NCBI RefSeq assembly: GCF_009728735.1
Contig: NZ_CP024637.1
Span: 566,341-630,340 of the forward strand
Reading direction: 5' to 3'
Source: Pantoea phytobeneficialis
GTDB taxonomy: Bacteria > Pseudomonadota > Gammaproteobacteria > Enterobacterales > Enterobacteriaceae
Length of the DNA: 64,000 bases
Positions 8,556 to 17,802 of the stretch are shown piece by piece. Made by a program: the position numbers and the translations under genes. The first letter of the stretch is position 1; the number at the start of each line of letters is the position of its first letter. Below the pieces are notes generated by a model. The model ran no database searches and was not told the origin of the DNA. It worked only from the letters and a program-made list of their open reading frames with translations.

Positions 8556-9644
8556 ATGATAAAATACAAGGCTCTACTTTTACTTGCCTGTACATTGCTA
8601 ATTGCGGGGTGCGATGAAAAAAAAGAACCGCCGCCTCCCCAACCCCGCGTCGTTAAAGCGTTTACCATCACCTCAGGCAGCGCCAGCAATGTGCGCATCT
8701 TCCCGGCGCGTATCCAGGCGGGTGATAACACCGAACTGGCGTTTAAACGTGCAGGCCGTATTGAACAACTCGATTTACGTGACGGGATGGTGGTAAAAGC
8801 GAACCAGACCCTCGCCCGATTAAATGACACCGATGCACGTTTACGCGTGAAAGACCGGCAAAATAGTTTCCAACTGGCCGATCGGCAATATCAGCGTTTC
8901 CGTACCCTTTCCAATCGCAGCGCGGTGTCGCAAGCGGATATGGATGTACAGAAATCCAATCGCGATGCCGCAGCCACCGCGCTGAAAGTGGCTCAGGAAG
9001 AGTTGCAATTCCTCACCCTCAGCGCGCCGTTTGATGGCGTGATTGCCCGCGTCAATGTGCGTAATCATCAGGTGGTTGCCGCCGGACAACCCATCGCCTT
9101 GCTGACCCGCGCCGACGTGCTGGATGTGATTTTCACCGTACCGGAGAGTTTATTCACCGCCCTCGATATCCAGAACGCCAGTTATCAACCTGAAGTGCAA
9201 TTCAATGCCCTACCCGACAGAACGTTCACTGCCAGCTACAAAGAACACAGCACGCAAACCGATGCCGCGACGCTCACCTGGCAGGTGGTGCTGACCATGC
9301 CCCGTCCGGCCGATTTACCGAATGTGGCCGGGCTAAGTGGCACCGTGCGTATTCAGTTGCACAACCTGCCGAACGCACCACAGCAATCGCAGGTGGTGGT
9401 ACCCGCTGCGGCAGTATTCAATCCGGATCGTAGCCCAACCAATCAGCCACATGTCTGGCTGATTGTTGGTGAAGGCGACAATTTACACGTCAAAGATCAA
9501 CAGGTTGAAGTGGGCAACATCAGTGCCGAAGGCATTGAAATTATCAGCGGCTTGAAAACAGGCGACCGCGTGGTGTCTGCCGGAACAGGCGAGCTGCGTG
9601 AGGGTGAAGCGATCCGTATCTGGACCCGTGAGCGGGGGTTATAA
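8556..9644 (+). CDS. RND efflux periplasmic adaptor (membrane fusion) lipoprotein
   Basis: A 362-residue HlyD/AcrA-family adaptor. The signal peptide ends in lipobox LIAGC (Cys19), and Asp at +2 predicts retention in the inner membrane. The barrel-sandwich half motif AGRIEQLDLRDGMVVKANQTLARL, here cited as AGRIEQLDL...GMVVKANQ, is followed by a coiled-coil hairpin (about 95-140) and the second lipoyl half APFDGVIARV. Beta-barrel and membrane-proximal domains end with GLKTGDRVVSAG. It overlaps the permease gene by one base (TAATG). It should link the inner-membrane pump to a TolC-type channel encoded elsewhere, since no outer-membrane gene is in the operon. Confidence 0.93.
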   Translation: MIKYKALLLLACTLLIAGCDEKKEPPPPQPRVVKAFTITSGSASNVRIFPARIQAGDNTELAFKRAGRIEQLDLRDGMVVKANQTLARLNDTDARLRVKDRQNSFQLADRQYQRFRTLSNRSAVSQADMDVQKSNRDAAATALKVAQEELQFLTLSAPFDGVIARVNVRNHQVVAAGQPIALLTRADVLDVIFTVPESLFTALDIQNASYQPEVQFNALPDRTFTASYKEHSTQTDAATLTWQVVLTMPRPADLPNVAGLSGTVRIQLHNLPNAPQQSQVVVPAAAVFNPDRSPTNQPHVWLIVGEGDNLHVKDQQVEVGNISAEGIEIISGLKTGDRVVSAGTGELREGEAIRIWTRERGL

Positions 9645-12600
9645 TGCGGATTATTGACAACTTTATTAATAAACCTGTCCGTATCTGGATGGTGATTTTG
9701 CTGCTGGGCGTAGGCGGGATTTACGCCCTGCTAAACATTGGTCGTCTTGAAGACCCGTTGTTCACCATCAAGGCGGCGGTGATCGTCACGCAATATCCGG
9801 GGGCGTCGGCGCAGCAGGTGGAAGAAGAAGTCACGCTCCCGTTGGAAAATGCCTTGCAACGCTTGCCTTCACTCGACAACGTTAGCTCGATTTCCAGCAA
9901 TGGCCTGTCGCAGATCACCGTCTCAATTCACACCAGTTATCTTGCCAACCAACTGCCACAAATCTGGGATGAACTTCGGCGACGGGTGGGTGACGCGGCG
10001 CGCCAGTTCCCACCTGGCGTCAATGAACCCTTCGTCAATGACGATTTTGGCGATGTCTATGGCTACTTCTTTGTTATTTATGGCAAAGACTTCAGCAACG
10101 ACGAACTGCGTAATTATGCCGACCAGTTGCGGCGCGATCTGGTGTTGGTACCCGGGGTCGCGAAAGTTGCCGTCGCCGGGGTGCAACAGGAACAAATTCG
10201 CATCGCCCTCTCCAGCACCAAAATGAGCAGCTACGGCATCACGCCCGCGCGCGTAGCCGACTTACTCAGCCGCAGCAATGTGGTGTCTAACGCAGGGAGT
10301 ATCCGTCTTGAGGGAGAATCGATCCGTTTCAACCCCACCGGGGAGTTTCAGTCTCTGGAGGATTTAGCCAACCTGCCGATATCCCGTCCTGGCACCACGC
10401 AAACGCTCCATCTGCATGACATTGCCACCCTGTCACACGATGTCACAGACACGCCGGACAACCTCTACCATGCCGACGGTCATGATGCGCTGGCGATTGG
10501 TGTCTCTTTCGCCCCCGGCGTTAACGTGATTAACGTGGGCGATGCGCTGACACAAAAGCTTCAGGATTATCAACAGGACAAACCCGCTGGCATCTCGCTG
10601 AAAGTGTTTTATAACCAGGCACATGAAGTGAAGCAGTCGGTGGATGGCTTTATCCTTAACTTTCTGATGGCGCTGGCGATTGTAGTCGGTACGCTGCTGA
10701 TTTTTATGGGACTGCGCAGCGGTATTGTCATCGCTGCCTCGCTTACCTTTAACGTGTTGGGCACGCTGCTGGTGATGTACCTGTTTGGGCTGGAACTCCA
10801 GCGTATCTCGCTGGGGGCGCTGATTATCTCCCTCAGTATGCTGGTGGATAACGCCATTGTGGTGGTGGAAGGCATCAAGATCGACCAACAACGCGGTAAA
10901 CCGTTACAACAGGCCACCACGCAGATGGTCAAGCGCACGGCACTGCCACTGTTGGGAGCCACGGTGATTGCCATCATTGCGTTTGCTCCGATCGGCCTGT
11001 CACAAGACTCAACCGGGGAGTACTGTAAATCGTTGTTCCAGGTGCTGCTGATTTCTCTGCTGCTCAGTTGGATCACGGCGCTGACGCTAACGCCGGTGTT
11101 TATTAAATGGAGTGAAGCGCGCCGTAAAGAATTGCAGTTACCACCACAGGATGATCAATCTCCCTATCAGGGTGTGGTGTTCCGCATTTATCGCAGCACG
11201 CTGGCGAGCTTAATTCGGCTACGCTGGCTGACCATCACCGTGATGGTGGCCTGCCTCGCTGCCTCTCTTTATGGTTTCACCTTTGTAAAACAAAACTTTT
11301 TTCCCTCCTCCAACACGCCGATTTTTTTCACCGATCTCTGGTTGCCCTATGGCACGGATATCAATTTTACCGCCGCGACGGCGGCTGAAATCGAGCGTTT
11401 TATTAATCAGGAGCCAGGCGTTGATGCCACCGTCACCACCATCGGTCAGGGTGCGATGCGCTTTACCCTGACCTATGACGCAACCCGGCAGTACAGCAAT
11501 TACGCTCAGATTATGGTGCGGGTCAAAGATGGCCGCCAACTGGAGCGGATTGCCTTAGCCACCGAACATTACATTCAGCAGCAATATCCGCAGGTGAATG
11601 AGCGTATCAAACGCATTCAGTTCGGCAGCGCCAGTGACAGTGCCATTGCGCTGCGTGTCATCGGTCCCGATCCGGATGTGCTGCGTCGTATTGGCAGCCA
11701 GATTGATGGTATTTTCCAGGCAGATGGCACCACCTTCCCGGTGCGCAATGACTGGCAGGAGCGGAGCAAGGTGATCCGACCGCAATATTCAGCGTTACGC
11801 GGTCAGGAACTGGGTATCGACAAGCGCGACATTGACCAGGCGCTGCGGATGAATTTCAGTGGCGATGCGGTGGGGATTTTTCGGGATGGCTCACGGCTGA
11901 TTCCGATCATGCTCTTCCCGGCGCCGGAGGAGCGGCAGAATATTGATCATATCGCCAACATCCAGCTCTGGAGCGCCTCGCTGCAACATTTTGTCCCGCT
12001 CAGTAACGTGATTTCTGATTTCCGCCTGGAGTGGGAAGACCCGCTGATTATGCGACGCGACCGGATGCGCGTATTGACGGTACAAACCGATCCCGACCCG
12101 GCGCAAGGATTAACCGCGGCCCAGGTGGTGGCGCGCGTCCAGCCGCAAATTGAACAACTCCAACTGCCTCCCGGCTATCGGCTGGAATGGGGCGGAGAAC
12201 TGGAAAGTTCACGCGAAGCCCAAAGCGGCCTGTTAAGCTCGCTGCCAATCGGGTTTCTCGTGATGTTTATCATCACCATTCTGATGTTCAATTCTTTGCG
12301 AGATGCGGTGGCGATATGGATCACTGTGCCGCTGGCTTTGATTGGCGTCACCTGCGGCTTTTTACTCACCGGCATTCCGTTTGGTTTTATGGCGTTGATT
12401 GGTTTGCTGAGTTTGTCCGGCATGCTGATCCGCAACGGCATCGTGTTACTGGAGGAGACGCGTCAGTTCCGACAGCAAAAAGCGTTGCAGGCGGCGATTC
12501 TCGATGCCGCCACATCGCGTTTACGCCCCATTTTGCTGACCGCGTTCACCACCGTGCTGGGTCTGCTGCCGCTGTTGCGCGATGTGTTTTTCCAGAGCAT

Positions 12601-12706
12601 GGCAGTCGTGATCATTTTCGGGCTGGGTTTTGCGACGGTGCTGACGTTGCTGGTGTTGCCGGTGCTGTATCGTTGTTTCCATGCCAGGGATGCTGCTGAT
12701 GAATAA
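9644..12706 (+). CDS. RND family efflux permease
   Basis: A 1020-residue AcrB/MexB-superfamily transporter with 12 predicted helices and two large periplasmic loops. It starts MRIIDNFINKPV, and TQYPGASAQQVEEEV is the typical porter-domain start. The helix-4 proton-relay site reads LVDNAIVVVEG, with Asp-Asn instead of the Asp-Asp of AcrB. The helix-10 site reads LIRNGIVLLEE, with Arg where AcrB has Lys. This places it outside the classical AcrB branch, though still likely proton-driven. Substrate is unknown. The adaptor precedes it with a 1-bp overlap, and the acyltransferase gene starts inside its last codons. Confidence 0.94.
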   Translation: MRIIDNFINKPVRIWMVILLLGVGGIYALLNIGRLEDPLFTIKAAVIVTQYPGASAQQVEEEVTLPLENALQRLPSLDNVSSISSNGLSQITVSIHTSYLANQLPQIWDELRRRVGDAARQFPPGVNEPFVNDDFGDVYGYFFVIYGKDFSNDELRNYADQLRRDLVLVPGVAKVAVAGVQQEQIRIALSSTKMSSYGITPARVADLLSRSNVVSNAGSIRLEGESIRFNPTGEFQSLEDLANLPISRPGTTQTLHLHDIATLSHDVTDTPDNLYHADGHDALAIGVSFAPGVNVINVGDALTQKLQDYQQDKPAGISLKVFYNQAHEVKQSVDGFILNFLMALAIVVGTLLIFMGLRSGIVIAASLTFNVLGTLLVMYLFGLELQRISLGALIISLSMLVDNAIVVVEGIKIDQQRGKPLQQATTQMVKRTALPLLGATVIAIIAFAPIGLSQDSTGEYCKSLFQVLLISLLLSWITALTLTPVFIKWSEARRKELQLPPQDDQSPYQGVVFRIYRSTLASLIRLRWLTITVMVACLAASLYGFTFVKQNFFPSSNTPIFFTDLWLPYGTDINFTAATAAEIERFINQEPGVDATVTTIGQGAMRFTLTYDATRQYSNYAQIMVRVKDGRQLERIALATEHYIQQQYPQVNERIKRIQFGSASDSAIALRVIGPDPDVLRRIGSQIDGIFQADGTTFPVRNDWQERSKVIRPQYSALRGQELGIDKRDIDQALRMNFSGDAVGIFRDGSRLIPIMLFPAPEERQNIDHIANIQLWSASLQHFVPLSNVISDFRLEWEDPLIMRRDRMRVLTVQTDPDPAQGLTAAQVVARVQPQIEQLQLPPGYRLEWGGELESSREAQSGLLSSLPIGFLVMFIITILMFNSLRDAVAIWITVPLALIGVTCGFLLTGIPFGFMALIGLLSLSGMLIRNGIVLLEETRQFRQQKALQAAILDAATSRLRPILLTAFTTVLGLLPLLRDVFFQSMAVVIIFGLGFATVLTLLVLPVLYRCFHARDAADE

Positions 12707-13664
12707 TATCGGGTTGAATTTGTTGAAAACCCTGGCATGTATGACGGCGGTCTCCTTTTTCACGATGTATCAGAGCTACGACCGCTACAACTATAATTAC
12801 AGCCTCGCGCTGAATATCCTGAGTTTTATCTCCACCATCGCCACGCCGCTCTACTTTTTGTTGAGCGGCTATCTCGATGCCGGACAGAAGCACAGTCCGA
12901 ACTGGCAGTTGGAGAAGATCCGGCGCATTTTGCTGATCTTTCTCTTTTGGTTTAGTTTTTTCTGGTTTGCCGGGGTGCAAAATAAAGGCTATCTGATTCA
13001 ACCGTGGTTTGTGATTTCCCTGATTTTGATTTATGTCTCGCAACCGGTGATTGACCGCCTGCTTCTTTTCCCTGGCAAAATGGCGTCGATTATTTTTGTG
13101 CTGCTGTTGGCCGCTTTCCTGTATGACATTTTGGCCGTGCTCTACCCGAATACACGCGCTTTCTCGCTGTTACCGCAATATCGTATCTGGACCTGGGTGT
13201 TGTATTACTTATCTGGTCGTCTGATGGCGTTGCCAGGCGTGGTACAACTGCTGCAATCGATACGGGTGGTACGGCTCAGTTTGTTATTACTGCCTGTGGT
13301 GTATCTGTTTACCTGGCTTTATGAACGTTATTATTTTATCGCGCGCTTTATCACTACCGGCAATGATTTCGTACTGACCGGCTCCCAGGTCTATTTCCTG
13401 GTGATTCTGATGGCGATTAGCGTCAACGGGATAACGGTGCCTGCGCACTGGAAAAAGGTGCCCGCGCTGTTCGCCACCCTCGGTAAAACTATGACCGGGG
13501 TTTATATTCTGCATTACCTGGTGTTCAACATCCTCGCCTGGTCGATTTCCATCCGTTCGCTGGCCGATAAGATCATGGTGATTTGCCTGACTGTGGTGGT
13601 ATCAATGATGATTTCGTTGCTGTTGTTACAGATTCCCGGAGTGAAAAAACTGATTAGCTTGTGA
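12699..13664 (+). CDS. Acyltransferase-3 family membrane protein
   Basis: A 321-residue polytopic protein with about ten hydrophobic helices. The N-terminal portion (NLLKTLACMTAVSFF, then TPLYFLLSGYL) and C-terminal YILHYLVFN fit the acyltransferase_3 (OafA/WecH/OpgC) fold. The usual N-terminal catalytic His is replaced by a divergent segment, so activity is uncertain. The ATG at 12699 has AGGG upstream; an in-frame ATG at 12681 has none. The start overlaps the last eight bases of the RND permease gene, so translation is probably coupled. A membrane O-acyltransferase as third gene of an RND operon is unusual. Confidence 0.75.
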   Translation: MNNIGLNLLKTLACMTAVSFFTMYQSYDRYNYNYSLALNILSFISTIATPLYFLLSGYLDAGQKHSPNWQLEKIRRILLIFLFWFSFFWFAGVQNKGYLIQPWFVISLILIYVSQPVIDRLLLFPGKMASIIFVLLLAAFLYDILAVLYPNTRAFSLLPQYRIWTWVLYYLSGRLMALPGVVQLLQSIRVVRLSLLLLPVVYLFTWLYERYYFIARFITTGNDFVLTGSQVYFLVILMAISVNGITVPAHWKKVPALFATLGKTMTGVYILHYLVFNILAWSISIRSLADKIMVICLTVVVSMMISLLLLQIPGVKKLISL

Positions 13665-13704
13665 GTGAGGTGGCTGGCGGCACGCCGCACAGCCATCAAC
13701 CCGC

Positions 13705-14058
13705 TCATTCATCAAGAATGGGTGAGAAACCACCGTAAATCATGCGTTTGCCATCAAACGGCATAGTCTCGCCCATCTCTTTCATGCGCGGATCGGCCAT
13801 CAGTTTTTCATTAGCGGCATCACGTACCTCTTTGGAAGGATATTCAATCCAGCTAAACACCACCGTTTCTTCCTCTTCAGCTTTGACCGCCATACGGAAG
13901 TCGGTGAGTTTGCCGTCTGGTACATCATCCGCCCAGCATTCAACAATACGGGTCGCGCCGAATTCCTTAAACAAAGGCGCGGCCTTAGCCGCCATTGCCA
14001 GATAGGCCTCTTTTTTATCCAGCGGGACCGGCACAACAAATCCATCAACATAAGGCAT
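13705..14058 (-). CDS. DUF1428 family protein, YbaA-like
   Basis: A 117-residue cytosolic protein starting MPYVDGFVVPVPLDKK, preceded by GGAGGAATTCCT. An in-frame upstream start exists, but the ribosome-binding site and family length (about 117) fix this one. WADDVPDGKLTDF, FSWIEYPSK and MPFDGKRMIYGGF are hallmark segments of the YbaA/DUF1428 family, which has a ferredoxin-like (dimeric alpha/beta barrel) fold. Function is not established. It stands alone between the RND operon end and a divergent membrane protein gene. Confidence 0.9.
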   Translation of the reverse strand: MPYVDGFVVPVPLDKKEAYLAMAAKAAPLFKEFGATRIVECWADDVPDGKLTDFRMAVKAEEEETVVFSWIEYPSKEVRDAANEKLMADPRMKEMGETMPFDGKRMIYGGFSPILDE

Positions 14059-14236
14059 AGGAATTCCTCCGTCGTTAATGACGCGGCCAGTGGTGGCCGC
14101 GAAGATTAAGTGTACGAAAAATAGACCAGTGGTGTTTGCGTGACGGGCGGCAAAATGACAGGTTGACAGCATCCAGGCTTGTTACGCTGATTTACGATAC
14201 ACTCGCCTTCATCCTCGTTAGTCAATACGGAATTTT

Positions 14237-14923
14237 ATGCGCATTATCATTGATCAGGCTGACCAGCCCTTTATCCAGAGCTTATTTGGCGAGAAAGTTG
14301 AGAGCATCGAAACAGAATCTCCCCAGGCGAAACAACTGCATCAGGCCCTTCAGGTTGCCCGCCAGCAGGTAAATACCGAGGCAGAACTGGACTGGAAACG
14401 CAGCGCCTTATTCCTCGCGCTGTTTGTGTTCCTCTATGCGGGACTGGGTGCGTCGCTGACCTTAGATCTCACCGCCAACAGCTCCAGCCATAAAAGCATT
14501 GCTTATGCGCTGGAAGCAGTGCCGGTATTGATCGCCTTTTCCGGGTTTTTCCTTTCTCTGCTGTTCCTGTTTTTTACCCGCAGTAGTGCACGCCGGGTAC
14601 GTAACTGGGAACGCGGCATTCTGTTGCTGGAAAAGTACACCGCCTGCAACCTGAGCCATCAAATCAATATGATGGGCGCGCGCACCACGCATTATTCTCA
14701 GCCAACGATCACCATCTCACTGGCGTTATTTATCAGCGTGACCTGGGTGGTGATGTATAACTTTTTCACTTTTACCACCAGCGGCGTAATTGGTAGCGTG
14801 ATCTCCTTGTTTATCAGCACTATGACTTATGTGATCCTCGATCTTCAGTTACTTAAGTCCGGCCAGCAGAGCGAAATTGATGAACCGTTGATCCCCGCTG
14901 ATGACGAAAAAGAGAAAGATTAA
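14237..14923 (+). CDS. Four-helix membrane protein of unknown function
   Basis: A 228-residue protein not recognised. A polar N-terminus of about 55 residues (with VESIETESPQAKQLHQAL, possibly a short helix) is followed by hydrophobic segments at about 57-77, 92-115, 163-183 and 190-205, and an acidic tail (DEPLIPADDEKEKD). The loop between helices 2 and 3 carries RRVRNWERGILLLEKYTACN, with strongly basic then acidic character. It ends just before a dispersed palindrome that probably terminates transcription. Confidence 0.75.
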   Translation: MRIIIDQADQPFIQSLFGEKVESIETESPQAKQLHQALQVARQQVNTEAELDWKRSALFLALFVFLYAGLGASLTLDLTANSSSHKSIAYALEAVPVLIAFSGFFLSLLFLFFTRSSARRVRNWERGILLLEKYTACNLSHQINMMGARTTHYSQPTITISLALFISVTWVVMYNFFTFTTSGVIGSVISLFISTMTYVILDLQLLKSGQQSEIDEPLIPADDEKEKD

Positions 14924-14930
14924 ATCTGGT

Positions 14931-14958
14931 GTAGCGGCGCGATAAATCGCGCCGCTAC
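14931..14958. repeat. Dispersed palindrome (GTAGCGGCGCGA type)
   Basis: A perfect 28-bp palindrome with 12-bp arms GTAGCGGCGCGA and a TAAA centre. It lies directly after the four-helix protein gene and overlaps the stop codon of the convergent small ORF. It probably forms a terminator-like hairpin on both strands. Confidence 0.8.
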
Positions 14959-15212
14959 GATTCTGCCTCCGATAGCACTTCTACCAGTATCAGCGGGCAC
15001 TTTCTTACCCGACATGCTTGTGAGTATGCCAGCGAGCACACTGAACACAGATCCCGTACGTCTGATTGGTATTCATATTCGGTGAAATAACGAAACTGGC
15101 CACGCTCCGGCTCGGTTCGCCAGAAACGTTGTGGCTCGAGAATTTCATCAAGTTGCCTGAAAGTCAGGGCCGACGGGTTATGAAACCCGACTCTTACACG
15201 ATAAATAGTCAT
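14955..15212 (-). CDS. Small cysteine-containing hypothetical protein
   Basis: An 85-residue ORF starting MTIYRVRVGFHNP, with an alternative TTG start 21 bp upstream. No strong ribosome-binding site is visible for either. Composition is protein-like (FRQLDEILEPQRFWR, FRYFTEYEYQSD), and the C-terminal third has four cysteines (LCSVCSLAYSQACRVRKC) that could bind metal. Not recognised. Its stop falls inside the dispersed palindrome, so its real 3' end may have been altered by that element. Confidence 0.45.
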   Translation of the reverse strand: MTIYRVRVGFHNPSALTFRQLDEILEPQRFWRTEPERGQFRYFTEYEYQSDVRDLCSVCSLAYSQACRVRKCPLILVEVLSEAES

Positions 15213-15350
15213 GATTTGATTATTCGTATCCAACCTGACATCAGCCAGACGTTATTAGTTTTCAATGCGATAGATCTCACTTATCACTCAGGATGACAGG
15301 CCGGATGTTCAGGGTTAAAGTGCTTCTTTTGTCTGATTTTACGAGGGAAA

Positions 15351-15683
15351 ATGAAACGTTTATTTGTCTACGGCACGCTGTGTCCGGGTCGTTCCAACGC
15401 GCATATTTTAGAAAATATCGGCGGAGAATGGCTGGCCGGGCATGTGACAGGGACTTTTTATGAACGCGGCTGGGGAGCAGCAGCGGATTTTCCCGGCATT
15501 GTGCTGGATAAAAACGGCCCTCGCGTAGACGGTTATCTGTTTTTATCCAACAACCTGGAACCTCACTGGCCGATGCTGGATGAGTTTGAAGAGGGTTATG
15601 ACCGGGTCGAGGTGAATGTGACCACCATCGAAGGTCAACGGATCACGGCATGGATCTACCAATTGCAACCACGCACTGCCTGA
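15351..15683 (+). CDS. Gamma-glutamylcyclotransferase-like (AIG2/YtfP) family protein
   Basis: A 110-residue protein with the substrate-loop motif YGTLCPG at residues 7-13 and the likely catalytic glutamate in the DEFEEGYDR segment near residue 80. A GYLF strand lies between them. This is the compact GGCT fold shared by YtfP, AIG2 and BtrG-type proteins, which act on gamma-glutamyl-amine groups. The exact substrate cannot be assigned. ACGAGGGAAA precedes the start. It appears monocistronic. Confidence 0.88.
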   Translation: MKRLFVYGTLCPGRSNAHILENIGGEWLAGHVTGTFYERGWGAAADFPGIVLDKNGPRVDGYLFLSNNLEPHWPMLDEFEEGYDRVEVNVTTIEGQRITAWIYQLQPRTA

Positions 15684-15820
15684 TGAACATCCGCGGTCAC
15701 GGCGATAATGTCCGTGGCCGCCGGCCAGCCATGCCGATCAAAACAACCAAAACCGTCGTAGTCTGATTTAAAAGGAAATCTTACCTCATGAAATTCCCAT
15801 GAGGGAAACAGGGTATAATA

Positions 15821-16430
15821 TTGAAATTAATTTCACCCTGTTTTTCAACCCTCCCACTTATATTAACATCGATAAAAACAGCAACTGCTAATGAGATTGC
15901 ACAGGGACAGTATCCAACATATATACGCCAGGATGGCTTAAAGAAGCTGGAATCGAACGTTGATCTCACTGCTAATCTATTATTATAAAAAACCCGATTC
16001 TATTTCTGCTAACGGAAGCGTTGATGAGAAAGGCATTATTACCATCGGCGCACTCACATTCTATAATGAATGGGTAGTAAAAAATATCAATAAAGCCGAT
16101 GAGTTATATGATTTCAATCAAAATACATTAAGCACCTCCCCTCTCCGTTGTATCTCGAAAGAGAAACATGTAGAAGTGATAGAAATTGACAAGATGGTTT
16201 TAGTGTCACTGGGTGCAAAAGTTGGTGATAAAACCGTAGAGATTTCCGTTCCCTCATGAGGCCCTGATGGAAAGCAAAAAATAGTGGAAGGTGGATTACT
16301 GGTCCGAATTTGGCTGGGAAATACCGACAAAGGTGAGCCAGTGTATGAATACTATGGCCTCAGCCTGCTGGATCGAGAAGATTATATTCCTGAGTTTATC
16401 GTTCCTCCTGATTTTTCGGTAGATCGCTAA
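15821..16430 (+). pseudogene. Broken gene for a small secreted protein
   Basis: A TTG start with AGGG upstream opens a signal-peptide-like N-terminus (MKLISPCFSTLPLIL..ATA) and runs to a stop at the TATTATTATAAAAAA stretch near 15985. The next frame continues with coherent protein (KKPDSISANGSVDEKGIITI, then YNEWVVKNINKADELY) to a TGA at 16257-16259. The same frame stays open after it (GPDGKQKIVEGGLLVRIWLG, then EYYGLSLLDREDYIPEF) to a TAA at 16430. One frameshift plus one in-frame stop thus separate three blocks of one original gene of about 200 codons. The protein family is not recognised. The region is AT-rich compared with its neighbours. Confidence 0.65.
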
Positions 16431-16456
16431 TCTTCGCACGGTTCATACACCTATTT

Positions 16457-16482
16457 AGCCGCAGGCGGCAAAGCCTGCGGCT
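16457..16482. terminator. Hairpin between convergent pseudogene and lipoprotein gene
   Basis: A 10-bp perfect stem AGCCGCAGGC / GCCTGCGGCT with a 6-base loop lies midway between two convergent genes. No good T tract follows on either strand, so termination is inferred from position. Confidence 0.45.
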
Positions 16483-16509
16483 CATCCTCTGACTGCGAGC
16501 CACTGCGTG

Positions 16510-17802
16510 TTACCGATCCTCCATGCCGCACTGCCCGACAATGCGCTCCCCAATGTAGTTGCAGGTTTCATGCAACCGCCCCGTCACGCAGGTATAACTC
16601 GTCTCGCCATCCGATCCCGGTGAGATCCGCACTTTTCCACCCCCCGATTTGCAGCAACTTTTAAACTTCGATGCGGTAGCAAAAGTACATTGACGCCCGG
16701 AACTTTGACCTCCGGCAGCACTGGTTAACGCCGTCTGTATTGACTGCATCTGCTCAGGATCATCAGAGGTCGCAATCGCCACGTTATTAAGTTGCACACC
16801 CGTGGCCTGCATCACATCCTGACCGCTTGATGCGGCGACAGCAATGCCGGTCGCCGCGCCGACCAGTGAAGACACCAATTGCTGATTTTTAGCCTCATTC
16901 TCGGCTTCAATCCGTTGGTTATCGATTTGCGCTTGCGCATTGCTGGCGTCCAGCGCGGCCATATATTGTGACTGTGCAACATATCTGCCTGCGATATCCG
17001 CTGAGGTCTTACCTAATCCGGTGAAACCTTTTTCGTTCATCACGTCAGCAATCAGCTTATAACGATTGGCCTGAGTATCGTTATAATCACTTTGTCCACC
17101 GAAAGGATAAGCCGCCTCCGCTTTACGTTGCGAGGCTTGCAGCAGCGTATATTGTTGTTGTAACTGCTGGTATGATTTTGCGTAGTCTTTGTTATTCGCC
17201 ATAAAATCCAGCAACGGACGATAATCGTTCGCTTTGGCATCTGGCATGGTATTTAACGATACCGCATAATCATTGATGGTTTTCGCGCTGGTATCACCGT
17301 TCTTCATCATTGCCTGATAGGCGGGAATATCCAGTGTCGCCATATCATTCACAAACAGGAAATTACCTCGCGAGTCAATAATATTGACATACTCTTTGTA
17401 GACATCAACCGGGCGGCTATTTTTCTTCGCCTTACCATCGTACAGTTTAAAAAGATTGCCGTAGGTCGAGACGGCCAGGTTCGATCCCCCGATTGATTTA
17501 TCGAAAGGAGGAATAGCCGAGAGCAGTTGATTAAATTGTTTGATTCCTTTCTCATAATCACCGCTTCTGCTGGCGTTTTCTATGATGATACTTTCCAGTT
17601 CAAACGTTGTGACTCCCTGAACGTCTTTGTATTCCTGTATATTACAACTGGCAAGAAAATGACTGTAGGCAGCATCGAACTCACTGGCATTACTCCTTAA
17701 CGAGGGAGAATGTAATGCTTTCTCCATATCGGAACATTTGGAGTATTGACCTGCTGAGCAACCAGAAAGTATGAAAGTGATGAGTAGAAAAAATATTTTC
17801 AT
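16510..17802 (-). CDS. Lipoprotein of unknown function with Cys-rich C-terminus
   Basis: A 430-residue protein with a short signal peptide and lipobox ILSGC (Cys15), Ser at +2 predicting sorting to the outer membrane. The central part (about 60-300) is helical and rich in Gln/Asn/Ala with TPR-like spacing (YEKGIKQFNQLLSAIPPF). A glycine/alanine-rich segment (VSSLVGAATGIAVAASSGQD) near 310 could insert in a membrane. The last 70 residues contain seven cysteines (CTFATASKFKSCCKSGGGK, YTCVTGRLHETC, GQCGMEDR), probably disulfide-bonded in the periplasm. Not recognised. It is isolated, with a long upstream gap. Confidence 0.82.
   Translation of the reverse strand: MKIFFLLITFILSGCSAGQYSKCSDMEKALHSPSLRSNASEFDAAYSHFLASCNIQEYKDVQGVTTFELESIIIENASRSGDYEKGIKQFNQLLSAIPPFDKSIGGSNLAVSTYGNLFKLYDGKAKKNSRPVDVYKEYVNIIDSRGNFLFVNDMATLDIPAYQAMMKNGDTSAKTINDYAVSLNTMPDAKANDYRPLLDFMANNKDYAKSYQQLQQQYTLLQASQRKAEAAYPFGGQSDYNDTQANRYKLIADVMNEKGFTGLGKTSADIAGRYVAQSQYMAALDASNAQAQIDNQRIEAENEAKNQQLVSSLVGAATGIAVAASSGQDVMQATGVQLNNVAIATSDDPEQMQSIQTALTSAAGGQSSGRQCTFATASKFKSCCKSGGGKVRISPGSDGETSYTCVTGRLHETCNYIGERIVGQCGMEDR

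Noticed and set aside
10433..11076. Two minus-strand ORFs of about 150 codons inside the RND permease gene
   Set aside because: They lie wholly within a conserved permease gene on the other strand and have low-complexity, shadow-type composition.
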